Below are positions 48,998 to 57,443 of a DNA stretch of 64,000 nucleotides, piece by piece. Under the pieces are notes generated by a model. That model saw only the letters and a list, made by a program, of their open reading frames with translations, did not search any database and was not told the DNA's origin. A program made the translations under genes and the position numbers. Position 1 is the stretch's first letter; each line of letters opens with the position of its first letter. The stretch comes from Bradyrhizobium glycinis. Lineage in GTDB: Bacteria; Pseudomonadota; Alphaproteobacteria; Rhizobiales; Xanthobacteraceae. The DNA is taken from the NCBI RefSeq assembly GCF_016031655.1, contig NZ_JACCHQ010000015.1:62001-126000 (forward strand). The letters run 5' to 3'.

Positions 48998-50257
48998 ATG
49001 AACGGGCGCCGCGCGCTCTTCGCGGCGCTCGTCCTTTTGTTCGGCATCGTAGGTGCGCGGGCGGGCTCAGAGGGCCGCGCGCACAGCTTCACGCCCGAAG
49101 GCCTGGCAAAAGTCTCCGACTACATCAGGAACGAGATCGCGACCGGCAAATTTCCGGGGGCGATATTGCTGCTCCAGCAACACGGCAAGCCGGTCTACTA
49201 CGAGAATTTCGGCGTCCGCGATGTCGCGACCGAACTTTCGATGAGCGCGGATACGATCTTCCGCCTCTATTCGATGACCAAGCCGATCACCTCAGTCCTG
49301 GCGATGATGCTGGTCGAGGAGGGTAAGCTTGCGATCAGCGATCCTGTCTCGAAATACATTCCGGCCTTTGCCGGCATGAAGGTCGGCGTCGAGAAGAAGG
49401 CCGAGGACAACAAGGTCTCGCTGGAGCTTGACCCGCTCAAACGCCCGGTGACGATCGAGGATTTGATGCGGCATACCGCGGGGATTCCTTACGGCTATTA
49501 TGGCGGGGACCTGGTGAACAAGCTCTATGCCGATGCCGGACTATTCGACAAGAATTCGACCAATGCCGAACTCGTCGCGAAGATCACCGCGCTGCCGCTC
49601 GCCGAGCAGCCCGGCACGATCTGGGACTACGGCCATTCCACCGACGTGCTCGGGCGCATCATCGAGGTGATCTCAGGGACATCGCTGTTCGAGTTCGCGA
49701 AGAAGCGGCTGCTCGACCCACTCGGGATGAAGGACACGGCGTTCTACGTCGCCGATCCCGCCAAATGGCCGCGCATCGCCGAGCCGATGCCGCACGATCG
49801 GGCGATCAGCCCGATCACGCAGGTTCGCGATATCAGGAAGCCGCTGCGATGGGAGTCGGGCGGCGGCGGCCTCGTCGGCACGGTCGGCGACTATGCGCGC
49901 TTCTCACAAATGCTGCTCAATGGCGGCACGCTTGAAGGTCGACGCTACCTGAAGCCGGAAACCATCGCCTTGATGGCGTCGGATCATATCGGCCCCCAAA
50001 CCCGCGTCGAGCGCGACAAGCACTACTATCCGGGTGAGACCAGCGGCTACGGCCTCGGCTTCGCCGTACGTACCTCGGTGCCGCCGGGCACGAAATGGCC
50101 GCTTGGCGAATATCGCTGGGACGGCGTTGCCGGCACCTTCTTCTTCATCGATCCTGAAGACGACCTGTTCGGAATCTTCATGGTGCAGACCCCATCCCAG
50201 CGCGGCCGGATCCAGCTCGAGCTGAAGACGCTGATCTATCAGGCGATGGGGCGGTAG
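48998..50257 (+). CDS. Exported beta-lactamase-family serine hydrolase (copy 2)
   Basis: A 419-aa paralogue of the preceding protein, with long shared blocks (SKYIPAFAGMKVGVEKKAED, YGHSTDVLGRIIEV, ARFSQMLLNGG). Signal peptide to about residue 22 (GARAG). SxxK is SMTK in RLYSMTKPIT, and the tyrosine motif is again YGHSTD. TGA of copy 1 and ATG of copy 2 are one base apart. Divergence between copies suggests different substrates rather than dosage. Confidence 0.9.
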   Translation: MNGRRALFAALVLLFGIVGARAGSEGRAHSFTPEGLAKVSDYIRNEIATGKFPGAILLLQQHGKPVYYENFGVRDVATELSMSADTIFRLYSMTKPITSVLAMMLVEEGKLAISDPVSKYIPAFAGMKVGVEKKAEDNKVSLELDPLKRPVTIEDLMRHTAGIPYGYYGGDLVNKLYADAGLFDKNSTNAELVAKITALPLAEQPGTIWDYGHSTDVLGRIIEVISGTSLFEFAKKRLLDPLGMKDTAFYVADPAKWPRIAEPMPHDRAISPITQVRDIRKPLRWESGGGGLVGTVGDYARFSQMLLNGGTLEGRRYLKPETIALMASDHIGPQTRVERDKHYYPGETSGYGLGFAVRTSVPPGTKWPLGEYRWDGVAGTFFFIDPEDDLFGIFMVQTPSQRGRIQLELKTLIYQAMGR

Positions 50258-50320
50258 ACTCTCGTTTTGACGCGTTTTCTTTACGCGAACCGGTAACCAC
50301 TTCGCTCGAAAACGCTCTGA

Positions 50321-51388
50321 TTACGCCCCGCGCACGATCTCGCGCACGTATCCGATCGTCTCCTCGATCTGGCTCGCATTGACGTCCAGATGGGTGCAGG
50401 CGCGGATGCGGCCGTCCATCATCGCGAGCGTCACGCCGCGCTGACGGAGGGCTGAGACCATCTTGTCGCCGGGAATGCCGGCGCCGTCGGGGTTGAAGAA
50501 CACGAGATTGGTCTCGGGCTCCTGCACCTCGATGCCTGAGATCTGCGACAATCCGCGGGCGAGCGCACGCGCATTGGCGTGGTCGTCGGCCAGGCGCTCG
50601 ACGTTGTGGTCGAGCGCGTAGATGCAGGCCGCGGCGCAGATGCCGGCCTGCCGCATCGAGCCGCCGAGCCGCTGCTTCCACTGCCAGACCGCGTCGATGA
50701 AGGCGCGCGAGCCTGCAAGCACGCCGCCGATCGGCGCGCCCAGGCCCTTGGAGAAGTCGATCCAGGCCGAGTCCCAGCCCGCGGTCATGTCGCGTGGCGA
50801 GATGCCGCTCGCAACCGTGGCGTTGAGCAGGCGCGCGCCGTCCATATGGGTGACGAGGCCGTGCTGCCTGGCGATCGCGACGATCTCGTCGAGCACCGCC
50901 TTCTTCCAGATCGTGCCGCCGCCGATATTGGCGGTCTGCTCGACGCTGACGACGGTCTGCGGCGGCTGGTAGCGCGTGCGCGGATGCAGCGCCTTGCGAA
51001 GAGTCTCCGGCGTGAACTGGCCATCGGGGCCCTTGAGCTGGGTGACCTGGAAGCCGCCGATCGCTGCATGCGCGCCGCCTTCGCGCGCGATGATGTGCGC
51101 GGTCTCATGCGCGAGGATCTCGTCGCCGGGGCGGCAATGCACCAGCGTCGCGGTGACGTTGCACATCGTGCCGGAGGGCATGTAGACCGCAGCCTCCTTG
51201 CCGAGCAGATCGGCCACGCGTTCGCACAGCGCGTTCACGGTCGGATCGTCGCCGACCTGCTCGTCCCCGACCTCCGCCCGCGCCATCGCCTCGCGCATCC
51301 CTGCCGTCGGCTTGGTCTGCGTGTCCGAGAGCAGATTGATGCGGACAGGTGGCGCCTTGGGATCGAGAGGGGGAGGGGTGTAGAGCAT
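50321..51388 (-). CDS. Low-specificity threonine aldolase
   Basis: A PLP enzyme that splits threonine or allo-threonine into glycine and acetaldehyde. The 355-aa protein has INLLSDTQTKPTAGMREAMARAEVGDEQVGDDPTVN, HMDGARLLNA, and the PLP lysine in WIDFSKGLGAPIGGVLAG. Its ATG (51388) overlaps the stop of an upstream 54-aa gene by one base (TGATG), implying coupled translation. Glycine produced could feed the gcv system encoded elsewhere in this window. Confidence 0.93.
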   Translation of the reverse strand: MLYTPPPLDPKAPPVRINLLSDTQTKPTAGMREAMARAEVGDEQVGDDPTVNALCERVADLLGKEAAVYMPSGTMCNVTATLVHCRPGDEILAHETAHIIAREGGAHAAIGGFQVTQLKGPDGQFTPETLRKALHPRTRYQPPQTVVSVEQTANIGGGTIWKKAVLDEIVAIARQHGLVTHMDGARLLNATVASGISPRDMTAGWDSAWIDFSKGLGAPIGGVLAGSRAFIDAVWQWKQRLGGSMRQAGICAAACIYALDHNVERLADDHANARALARGLSQISGIEVQEPETNLVFFNPDGAGIPGDKMVSALRQRGVTLAMMDGRIRACTHLDVNASQIEETIGYVREIVRGA

Positions 51389-51555
51389 CACAGACCGTGC
51401 TTTTTCCACATGGCGCGAACTTCATCGGCAGTGGCTAATTCGCCGCGGGCGATTTCAGCCTCTGCTTCTGCCAGGTCGGCCTCTTCTGTTGGTGTTAGCT
51501 GGAAGGGAGGCCGATCATCAATCTCGTTGAGGGGGTCGCAGAGAAGACGCGTCAT
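51388..51555 (-). CDS. Small antitoxin-like protein
   Basis: A 55-aa acidic protein starting MTRLLCDPLNEIDD. Its C-terminal half, AEAEIARGELATADEVRAMWKKHGL, resembles the tail of RelB/ParD-like antitoxins that embrace a RelE/ParE toxin. No toxin gene is adjacent. GGAG lies 7 nt before the ATG at 51555. Directly translationally coupled to the threonine aldolase gene. Function is uncertain; it may be an orphan antitoxin. Confidence 0.6.
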   Translation of the reverse strand: MTRLLCDPLNEIDDRPPFQLTPTEEADLAEAEAEIARGELATADEVRAMWKKHGL

Positions 51556-51573
51556 GATCAGCTCCAAGATGCG

Positions 51574-51582
51574 ATTATAGCA
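51574..51582 (-). promoter_or_regulatory. Extended -10 promoter of the antitoxin-like/aldolase operon
   Basis: On the minus strand TGCTATAAT gives an extended -10 with a perfect TATAAT (complement of 51574-51579), about 20 nt upstream of the ATG at 51555. No clear -35 is seen. Confidence 0.5.
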
Positions 51583-51618
51583 CAACTGGATCGCGACTTG
51601 GGAATCGCCGGCTCAAAC

Positions 51619-51648
51619 AAAAAGGCCCCGGAAAACCGGGGCCTTTGA
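51619..51648 (-). terminator. Terminator of rpsD
   Basis: AAAGGCCCCGG (51621-51631) pairs with CCGGGGCCTTT (51636-51646) around a 4-nt loop. On the minus strand the stem is followed by TTGTTTG. It sits 20 nt after the rpsD stop codon. Confidence 0.9.
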
Positions 51649-51667
51649 GCTTGGATTGTGGAGCTTA

Positions 51668-52285
51668 TCAGCGCGAATAGAATTCGACGACCAGATGCGG
51701 CTCCATCTGCACCGGGAACGGCACGTCGGAGAGGCCGGGGATGCGGGTGTACTTCGCGGTCATCTTGCCGTGGTCGACTTCGAGATAGTCCGGGACCTCG
51801 CGCTCGGGCAGCTGGCTGGCTTCGAGGACGTGGGCGAGCTGCTTGGAGCTTTCCTTGACCTCGACAACGTCGCCGACCTTGAGCTGATAGCTCGAGATGT
51901 TGACCTTGCGGCCGTTCACCTTGACGTGGCCGTGGTTGATGAACTGGCGTGCGGCGAAGATCGTGGAGACGAACTTGGCGCGGTACACGACCGCGTCGAG
52001 ACGACGCTCCAGCAGGCCGATCAGGTTCTCGCCGGTGTCGCCCTTGAGGCGGCTCGCCTCGACATAGATGCCGTGGAACTGACGCTCGCTGATGTTGGCG
52101 TAATAGCCCTTCAGCTTCTGCTTGGCGCGCAGCTGCACGCCGAAGTCGGAGAGCTTGCCCTTGCGGCGCTGGCCATGCTGGCCAGGGCCGTACTCCCTGC
52201 GGTTGACGGGGCTCTTCGGGCGGCCCCAGATGTTCTGGCCCATACGGCGATCGATCTTGTACTTCGCCTCACTGCGCTTAGTCAT
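51668..52285 (-). CDS. rpsD: 30S ribosomal protein S4
   Basis: A primary 16S-binding protein that organises the 5' domain of the small subunit. The 205-aa protein begins MTKRSEAKYKIDRRMGQNIWGR and contains the S4 RNA-binding domain (RLDAVVYRAKFVSTIFAARQFINHGHVKVNGRKVNI). It lacks the four-cysteine N-terminal zinc site, the C-minus form. Here it is a single gene rather than part of an alpha operon, as is common in this order. Confidence 0.98.
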   Translation of the reverse strand: MTKRSEAKYKIDRRMGQNIWGRPKSPVNRREYGPGQHGQRRKGKLSDFGVQLRAKQKLKGYYANISERQFHGIYVEASRLKGDTGENLIGLLERRLDAVVYRAKFVSTIFAARQFINHGHVKVNGRKVNISSYQLKVGDVVEVKESSKQLAHVLEASQLPEREVPDYLEVDHGKMTAKYTRIPGLSDVPFPVQMEPHLVVEFYSR

Positions 52286-52333
52286 CGCGTCCTCTTCAGG
52301 TCATGGTTTGAGGAAACGCGCCCTCCTGTGTGA

Positions 52334-52427
52334 CGGGATGATCCCGCCACCGACAGGTCCGATCCCCAAAGCTTAAGGGAGAGGACCACGGGTCGCGAAA
52401 CGCTTCGCGGGCCGAAACCGGCCCGCG
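52334..52427 (-). other. rpsD leader with strong hairpins
   Basis: CGGGATGATCCCG (52334-52346) is a perfect palindrome, and CGCGGGCCG (52406-52414) pairs with CGGCCCGCG (52419-52427). Both precede the rpsD start. They could be part of a ribosomal-protein leader or an upstream terminator; I cannot match them to a known S4 leader. Confidence 0.3.
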
Positions 52428-52477
52428 AGCAGGCGGCTTTTAGGGGAGTTTGGGGTTGGCTGTCAATTCTTTAGCCT

Positions 52478-52578
52478 GTCATTCCGGGGCGGTGCGGAGC
52501 ACCGAACCATGGTGCGCTGTTGCGCACCTGAGAATCTCGAGGTTCGGGGTCTGGTCCTTCGGACCATCCCGGAATGAC
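52478..52578. repeat. Dispersed palindrome, GTCATTCCGGGGCG type
   Basis: GTCATTCCGGG and CCCGGAATGAC close the element; inner hairpins include GGTGCGGAGCACC and GGTGCGCTGTTGCGCACC. It lies between rpsD and the acyltransferase gene. Same family as 42111-42193 and 63898-64000. Confidence 0.85.
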
Positions 52579-52583
52579 CGTGC

Positions 52584-53351
52584 TTACGGCCTGACCGCCC
52601 GGACCGGCTTTGACCCCGCCGCCCGCAATTCGGCAGCAATTTCAGTGTTCAGGACCTGTTCCAGCCGGGTCAGGACCCGCGCGATCGGGGCGGCGTCGGT
52701 GACGCGGTGGTCCCAGCGGATCACGACATGAATGGTCTGGTCCGGCTCGACCAGCCCATAGCTCAGGACAAAGGGGCCCGGCGTGATCGGGTGGAGCTCG
52801 CCGCCGCCGTAGGCAGCCACCGAGCTCACCCCGAAGCTGCCGAACCAGTTGCCGCGCTGACGGCCGAAATTCAGACCGACGGCCCAGGACAGGCGCCGCA
52901 ATGGCAGCGGCAGGCGGGTCGCCCGCATGATCTTGCGGAACATCGGGACGTCCTCGATCGGAGCCGTCTTGCCGCGTCGGATTTCTGCATCGACGGCTGC
53001 AAGCGAAAGGGCCTCGGGACCTGCGATCCGCTGCGGCAGAACGCATTCCTCACCATCATCGACCCGCGCGATCGCGACCGTCGCCACGCTCTTCGGCAGC
53101 TCATAAAGGGCCGGCCAGGGCCATTTGCTGTAAACGGTCCGAAGGATCGGCTCGTCCTTTGCAACCAGGGCGAAAGCCTTGACGAACGTCGCGGCCCAGC
53201 CGGCTGGCGCGGCCGCGTCCGCGCGGGCCTCCAGCAGGGGGCGGATATTGAGCGAACGGGCCAGTGAAACGAAAGGTACGCCCATCGAGGCGTGCATGAG
53301 GTCGCAGATCAGACGGCGCCGCAGCGAAATGGTCTTGGGCGTCCCGCGCAT
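52584..53351 (-). CDS. Stand-alone E2-type acyltransferase domain protein
   Basis: A 255-aa protein matching only the catalytic domain of 2-oxoacid dehydrogenase E2 enzymes. The active-site segment HVVIRWDHRVTDAAPIARVL corresponds to the DHRxxDG motif (His and Asp kept, final Gly replaced by Ala). There is no lipoyl or subunit-binding domain and no E1/E3 gene nearby. Start set at 53351, with GGAGG just upstream. It may be an acyltransferase using CoA thioesters; substrate unknown. Confidence 0.78.
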   Translation of the reverse strand: MRGTPKTISLRRRLICDLMHASMGVPFVSLARSLNIRPLLEARADAAAPAGWAATFVKAFALVAKDEPILRTVYSKWPWPALYELPKSVATVAIARVDDGEECVLPQRIAGPEALSLAAVDAEIRRGKTAPIEDVPMFRKIMRATRLPLPLRRLSWAVGLNFGRQRGNWFGSFGVSSVAAYGGGELHPITPGPFVLSYGLVEPDQTIHVVIRWDHRVTDAAPIARVLTRLEQVLNTEIAAELRAAGSKPVRAVRP

Positions 53352-53458
53352 AAGCCTCCGGTTCCAAAATCGAAGATGAAAATATGTGCAGCGAGCCGGG
53401 GGCCCGCCCGCTCGCTCTAGCATGAACCAACCCGCTTGGGGCCGGTCGGTTCGCCGCA

Positions 53459-53842
53459 TCAGGGCGCCGGTGAGGCCAGCGGCTTGGTCTTGTCGACCAC
53501 GTAAATCCCAAGCACTTTCATAGCCTTGTCGCCGTGAGCCTTGGCGTCGTGCACGACGCCCGCCGGGATCTGGTAGGAATCGCCGGCTTTCAGGGTTTTC
53601 TCCGGCTGCCCCTCGATGAGCAGATTCAGCTCGCCTTCGAGAACGTAGCCGGTCTCGATTCCCGGATGGGTGTGGCGTCCGGCCGAGCCGCCCGCCGGGA
53701 TTTCCGCGATGGCCGTGATGGTATTGTAGCCATCTGGAAATTCGACCTTCTGGAGCGGGGTGCGCTTGATGCCGGGCTGCTGGGCCAAGGCGGCAACGGC
53801 AAGGCTGGTGAACGCAACGGCGAGCAACGTCTTTTTCAGCAT
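53459..53842 (-). CDS. Exported cupin-domain protein
   Basis: A 127-aa protein with a signal peptide (MLKKTLLAVAFTSLAVAALAQ). The cupin motifs are GGSAGRHTHPGIETGYVLEGE (two His and a Glu as metal ligands) and GDSYQIPAGVVHDAKAHGD. Likely a periplasmic metal-binding cupin; many are dioxygenases or isomerases, but nothing here sets the substrate. Start at 53842. Confidence 0.88.
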   Translation of the reverse strand: MLKKTLLAVAFTSLAVAALAQQPGIKRTPLQKVEFPDGYNTITAIAEIPAGGSAGRHTHPGIETGYVLEGELNLLIEGQPEKTLKAGDSYQIPAGVVHDAKAHGDKAMKVLGIYVVDKTKPLASPAP

Positions 53843-53906
53843 GATTTTCCTCCCTGGAGCCGCTGACCCTAGCAGCGTCGCAGGTCCGGGCAAGGCGATG
53901 CGTGAT

Positions 53907-54680
53907 CTAGCGCTTGATACCGTCGAACGCGGACATGATGCCGCGCTGGAACAGCGACCAGTCGAAGCCCAGCGCGATCGCGCGGTAGCCGCGGTCGATC
54001 AGCGCGTTGGCCTGGTCGGCGCTGCGCGCCACACCGCCGATCGGCACGCCGCTTTTGAGGATGCCGGCCTCGGCGCGCGCGATCAGGTCCAGCAATTGCG
54101 GATCGTCCATCTGGCCGCGCTTGTTGATGGAGGTGGCGAGATCGCCGGGACCGATCACCGCGACGTCGATGCCGGGTGTTGCCATGATCTCGTCGATGCG
54201 ATCGACCGCGTCGACGTGCTCGATCGTGATCATGCAGATCATCTCGTCGTCGGCAGAGGCCATGTAATCAGGCATTGACTGGCCCCAGCGGAACGGCGCG
54301 TGGAAGGGACCCCAGAGCCGGTCGCCACGCGGCGGGTAGCGCACGCTGCGCACCGCTTTCTCGGCATCGGCGCGGCTCGTGATCATGGGGAAGTTGATGC
54401 CGAATGCACCGATGTCCATCGGCGCTTTCGCCAGCCACGGCTCGTTGGCGGCGATCCGCACCAAGGGCGTGCACGGCGTGCCCGTGGTCGCGGCGATCAT
54501 CGCGTGTGCTTCGGTCAACCCGATCGGTCCATGCTCAAGATCGACGATGATCCAGTCGAGCGAGCGCGCCATGATCTGCACCATCTGCACGCTCGGGATG
54601 GTCGCGATCGCACCGAAGGCGGGGCGCCCCTCGCGCCAGAGCTGGCGGAGACGGTTGAGTGGCGTGGACGGTACCGACAT
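53907..54680 (-). CDS. HpcH/HpaI-family aldolase
   Basis: A 257-aa class II (metal-dependent) pyruvate-type aldolase. Characteristic segments are WIIVDLEHGPIGLTEAHAMI (catalytic His), the VRYPPRGDRLWGPF loop, ICMITIEHVDAVDRIDEIM (metal Glu) and IDVAVIGPGDLATSI (metal Asp). It cleaves or forms 4-hydroxy-2-oxo acids. No aromatic-degradation cluster is present nearby, so the natural substrate is open. Confidence 0.9.
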   Translation of the reverse strand: MSVPSTPLNRLRQLWREGRPAFGAIATIPSVQMVQIMARSLDWIIVDLEHGPIGLTEAHAMIAATTGTPCTPLVRIAANEPWLAKAPMDIGAFGINFPMITSRADAEKAVRSVRYPPRGDRLWGPFHAPFRWGQSMPDYMASADDEMICMITIEHVDAVDRIDEIMATPGIDVAVIGPGDLATSINKRGQMDDPQLLDLIARAEAGILKSGVPIGGVARSADQANALIDRGYRAIALGFDWSLFQRGIMSAFDGIKR

Positions 54681-54739
54681 GGGGGCCTGCCGCTAGGTGA
54701 TGACGGCAAAACCTAGCAGCGCGCCGCCGAGGCGCAAGC

Positions 54740-55537
54740 TCAGGCGACTGCGCGCCCCCCGAAGAACGGCATCAGCGTGGCCGAAAGGCCATGCACGCGG
54801 TTCGATGTAAAAATCATTTCGGCGCCGGACTGCGCGATGCCGCCGATCCGCTGACCGAGCAGGTCGGAGACGCGGCGGGCGATCGCGGGCGCCGGATCGA
54901 TCCAGTCGACCGGCCAGGGCGCGAGCTTCTTCATCCGATCGAGCAGCAGCGGAAAATGCGTGCAGGCGAGCACCACAGTGTCGGTGCGCGCGCTCGCATC
55001 GGAAGCGTCGCCGACGAAGCAAGGAGCAAGCTCGGCGAGGATGGCTTCGTCGCTGATCGGAGCCCCGCTGAGCTCGGCTTCGGCCAGCGAAGCGAGCTCG
55101 GGCGAGCCGACCAGCGTCACCTCGCATCCTTGCGCGAAATCGCGGATCAGCGCCTTGGTGTACTCGCGCTTCACCGTGCCCTTGGTGCCGAGCACCGAGA
55201 CACGGCGGGTCCTGGACTGCGCGCAGGCCGGCTTGATCGCCGGCACCGTGCCGACGAAGGCTACCGAATAGGCGGCACGCAAGTGAGACAGGACCAGGGT
55301 GGACGCCGTGTTGCAGGCGATGACGACAAGGTCTGGATGATGGCGGCCGATCAGCTCCCCGATCAGCGGCACGACGCGGGCGATGATCTCGTCCTCGCTG
55401 TGGTGGCCATAGGGGAAGAAGGCGTCGTCGGCGACGTAGACGTAATGCGCGTCGGGCCGCGCCGCCACGACCTCGCGGAGCACCGTGAGCCCGCCAAGGC
55501 CGGAATCGAACACGAGGATCGTCGGAGAATTGGTCAC
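54740..55537 (-). CDS. murI: Glutamate racemase
   Basis: Supplies D-glutamate for peptidoglycan. The 265-aa enzyme has the two catalytic cysteines in VIACNTASTL and VLACTHFPLL and the N-terminal IFDSG-type motif VFDSGLGGLTVLREV. Length is typical. Monocistronic, convergent with nothing nearby and divergent from a GST gene across about 220 nt without further features. Confidence 0.96.
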   Translation of the reverse strand: MTNSPTILVFDSGLGGLTVLREVVAARPDAHYVYVADDAFFPYGHHSEDEIIARVVPLIGELIGRHHPDLVVIACNTASTLVLSHLRAAYSVAFVGTVPAIKPACAQSRTRRVSVLGTKGTVKREYTKALIRDFAQGCEVTLVGSPELASLAEAELSGAPISDEAILAELAPCFVGDASDASARTDTVVLACTHFPLLLDRMKKLAPWPVDWIDPAPAIARRVSDLLGQRIGGIAQSGAEMIFTSNRVHGLSATLMPFFGGRAVA

Positions 55538-55757
55538 GTCGCCACCCTAGCCCGGCATGGTTACCATTCGGTTTTTGGGGCGGTTTTGCGGCGGAGGGCT
55601 GGGACCGCAGGTCGGAAGGCCGAATTTCCGGCTTGTGCGATGTGCACCATCGGGTCGGCCGCAGCGGCAAGGGGCATACGCTCGTACGTTGACAGCTCAC
55701 ACAAACCGCGGAACAAGACGGCGTTTCGCCGCTAGGCGATCTCGCAGAGAAGGCAAC

Positions 55758-56399
55758 ATGCTCACAGTCCACCATCTCGGCAAATCGCAATCCGAACGCA
55801 TTGTCTGGCTCTGCGAGGAGCTCGAAATTTCTTATGAGATGAAGCGCTACGCGCGCGATGCCACGACCATGCTGGCGCCGGCCGAGTACAAGGCGCTGCA
55901 TCCAGCCGGCACGGCGCCGGTCATCACCGACGGCGAGCTGGTGCTTGCGGAATCCGGCGCCGTCGTCGACTACATCGTTGCAAAATACGGCAACGGCCGG
56001 CTGGTGCTCGGTCCCAATGATCCCGCCTTCGCGCAATTTCTGTATTGGCTTCATTTCGCCAACGGCACCTTGCAGCCCGGCATGGGGCGGATGATGATCC
56101 TAAGCCGGCTCGATCTCGCCAGGGACAACCCGACCCTGCTCGCCATGAAGGGACGCCTCGACCGCGCCTACGATCTTCTCGACGCACGGCTTCGCCAGTC
56201 CGAATATCTGGCGGGCAGCGCCTTCACCACGGCCGACATTATGACGGTGTTCTCGCTTACGACGATGCGCTATTTCCAGCCCTATGATCTCGCGCGCTGT
56301 CAGAACGTGGTCAAATATCTCAGCCGCATCGGCGCCCGTCCGGCATACCGTCGCGCGATGGAGAAGGGCGATCCCGGCATGGCGCTGCTCTTGAGCTGA
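55758..56399 (+). CDS. Glutathione S-transferase family protein
   Basis: A 213-aa GST. The thioredoxin-like N-terminal domain starts TVHHLGKSQSERIVWLCEEL and contains HPAGTAPVITDGELVLAESGAVVDYI, with the cis-Pro and the ES motif that binds glutathione. The C-terminal helical domain has SAFTTADIMTVFSLTT. Start at 55758. The substrate cannot be predicted. Confidence 0.92.
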   Translation: MLTVHHLGKSQSERIVWLCEELEISYEMKRYARDATTMLAPAEYKALHPAGTAPVITDGELVLAESGAVVDYIVAKYGNGRLVLGPNDPAFAQFLYWLHFANGTLQPGMGRMMILSRLDLARDNPTLLAMKGRLDRAYDLLDARLRQSEYLAGSAFTTADIMTVFSLTTMRYFQPYDLARCQNVVKYLSRIGARPAYRRAMEKGDPGMALLLS

Positions 56400-56408
56400 G
56401 CGGGGCGC

Positions 56409-57215
56409 TCACGCGATCCTGTTCGTGGTGGCCGCGCGCTCCGATGCCAGCTGCTTCTGCAGGCGATCGATGTTCTGCAACAGGCGCTGGCTGGTCAGCA
56501 CCAGGAAGTAATAGCCGAATTGCGGATCCTGGAAGTAGATCTCGAGCAGCCGGTCATAGGTGATGGTCAGCACGTGACCGTCCTCGATGCACTCGACCGT
56601 ACCGGTGCGCCGGTTGTCCGGTGTGAGGAAGCCGAGCTCGCCCATCAGCGCTCCGGGCCCAATCTCGACGTTGATTTCCTTGACCAGGAACTTGCCGGTG
56701 ACGGTGAGGAACATTTCCTGCGCCGGATCGCGCAGCTTGAAGAGGATGTCGCCGCGGCGATATCTGCGTTCGGTCATGAACGGCTTGAGCCATTCGATCG
56801 ACATGTCGCCTTCGGTCGCATGCCGCGCCTTCTTGACCAGCTTGAGCATCTGCCGCAGGCGCAGCGCATTGATCGGCAGCATCAGCAGATAGAGCAGGAA
56901 CGTCGCGACGTTGGCGGAGAGCGCGCCGAACAGAGCAAAGAACGCGCAGCCGATCATGTTGGCGACGCGCAGGGGGACCATCGTCCGCATCAAGAGCGTG
57001 GCAACGAAGAAGATCGCCCCGACCACGGCGAACAGATTGGCAAGCGTGATGTTGTGGACGACGATCTCCAGGAGCCGGTTGAAGATCGCCTCGTAGGTGA
57101 CGTTGTCGGGATCGAGGCCCATCTGGACCAGGATTTTAGCGATCCTGAGGTTGTCCGTGGCCGCCTCGAGGATGCGGTCGAGGATCGACGAAACGTCTGC
57201 GCTGCCGGACGGCAT
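56409..57215 (-). CDS. Membrane protein with a cyclic-nucleotide-binding-like domain
   Basis: A 268-aa protein. After a cytoplasmic N-terminus come about three membrane spans (residues 57-125: LFAVVGAIFFVATLL, VANMIGCAFFALFGALSANVATFLLYLLML). A CRP-like jelly-roll follows (RRGDILFKLRDPAQEMFLTVTGKFLV, GALMGELGFLTPDNRRTGTVECIEDG) and ends in a helix. The phosphate cassette is GELGFLTPDNRRTGTV, with the arginine present. This layout resembles Popeye-domain proteins. It is not a channel (no pore loop). Ligand and role unknown. Confidence 0.8.
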   Translation of the reverse strand: MPSGSADVSSILDRILEAATDNLRIAKILVQMGLDPDNVTYEAIFNRLLEIVVHNITLANLFAVVGAIFFVATLLMRTMVPLRVANMIGCAFFALFGALSANVATFLLYLLMLPINALRLRQMLKLVKKARHATEGDMSIEWLKPFMTERRYRRGDILFKLRDPAQEMFLTVTGKFLVKEINVEIGPGALMGELGFLTPDNRRTGTVECIEDGHVLTITYDRLLEIYFQDPQFGYYFLVLTSQRLLQNIDRLQKQLASERAATTNRIA

Positions 57216-57443
57216 GGTACTAACCCCACGTAAGGCATTCAGTCCTGGTCGGCACCCGTATAGCCGAAATCAAATGACGACCGCTTGAATGACGCTTCCG
57301 GCCATCGTGCCGCAAGAGGCAAATTTTAACCTGATCGGGCGTTTCGGCAATTGCCCGATGGTTGCGCCTCCGGCCCCGCAGGGCCGTGATTCGGGCCAGC
57401 CATGCGGGCTTGGGCGTCGCGGACGGGCCGGAGCGACCTTCGT

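Noticed and set aside
47710..50257. Interpreting the tandem hydrolases as antibiotic-resistance beta-lactamases
   Set aside because: They share only the SxxK fold family; length and context fit general exported esterases or peptidases.
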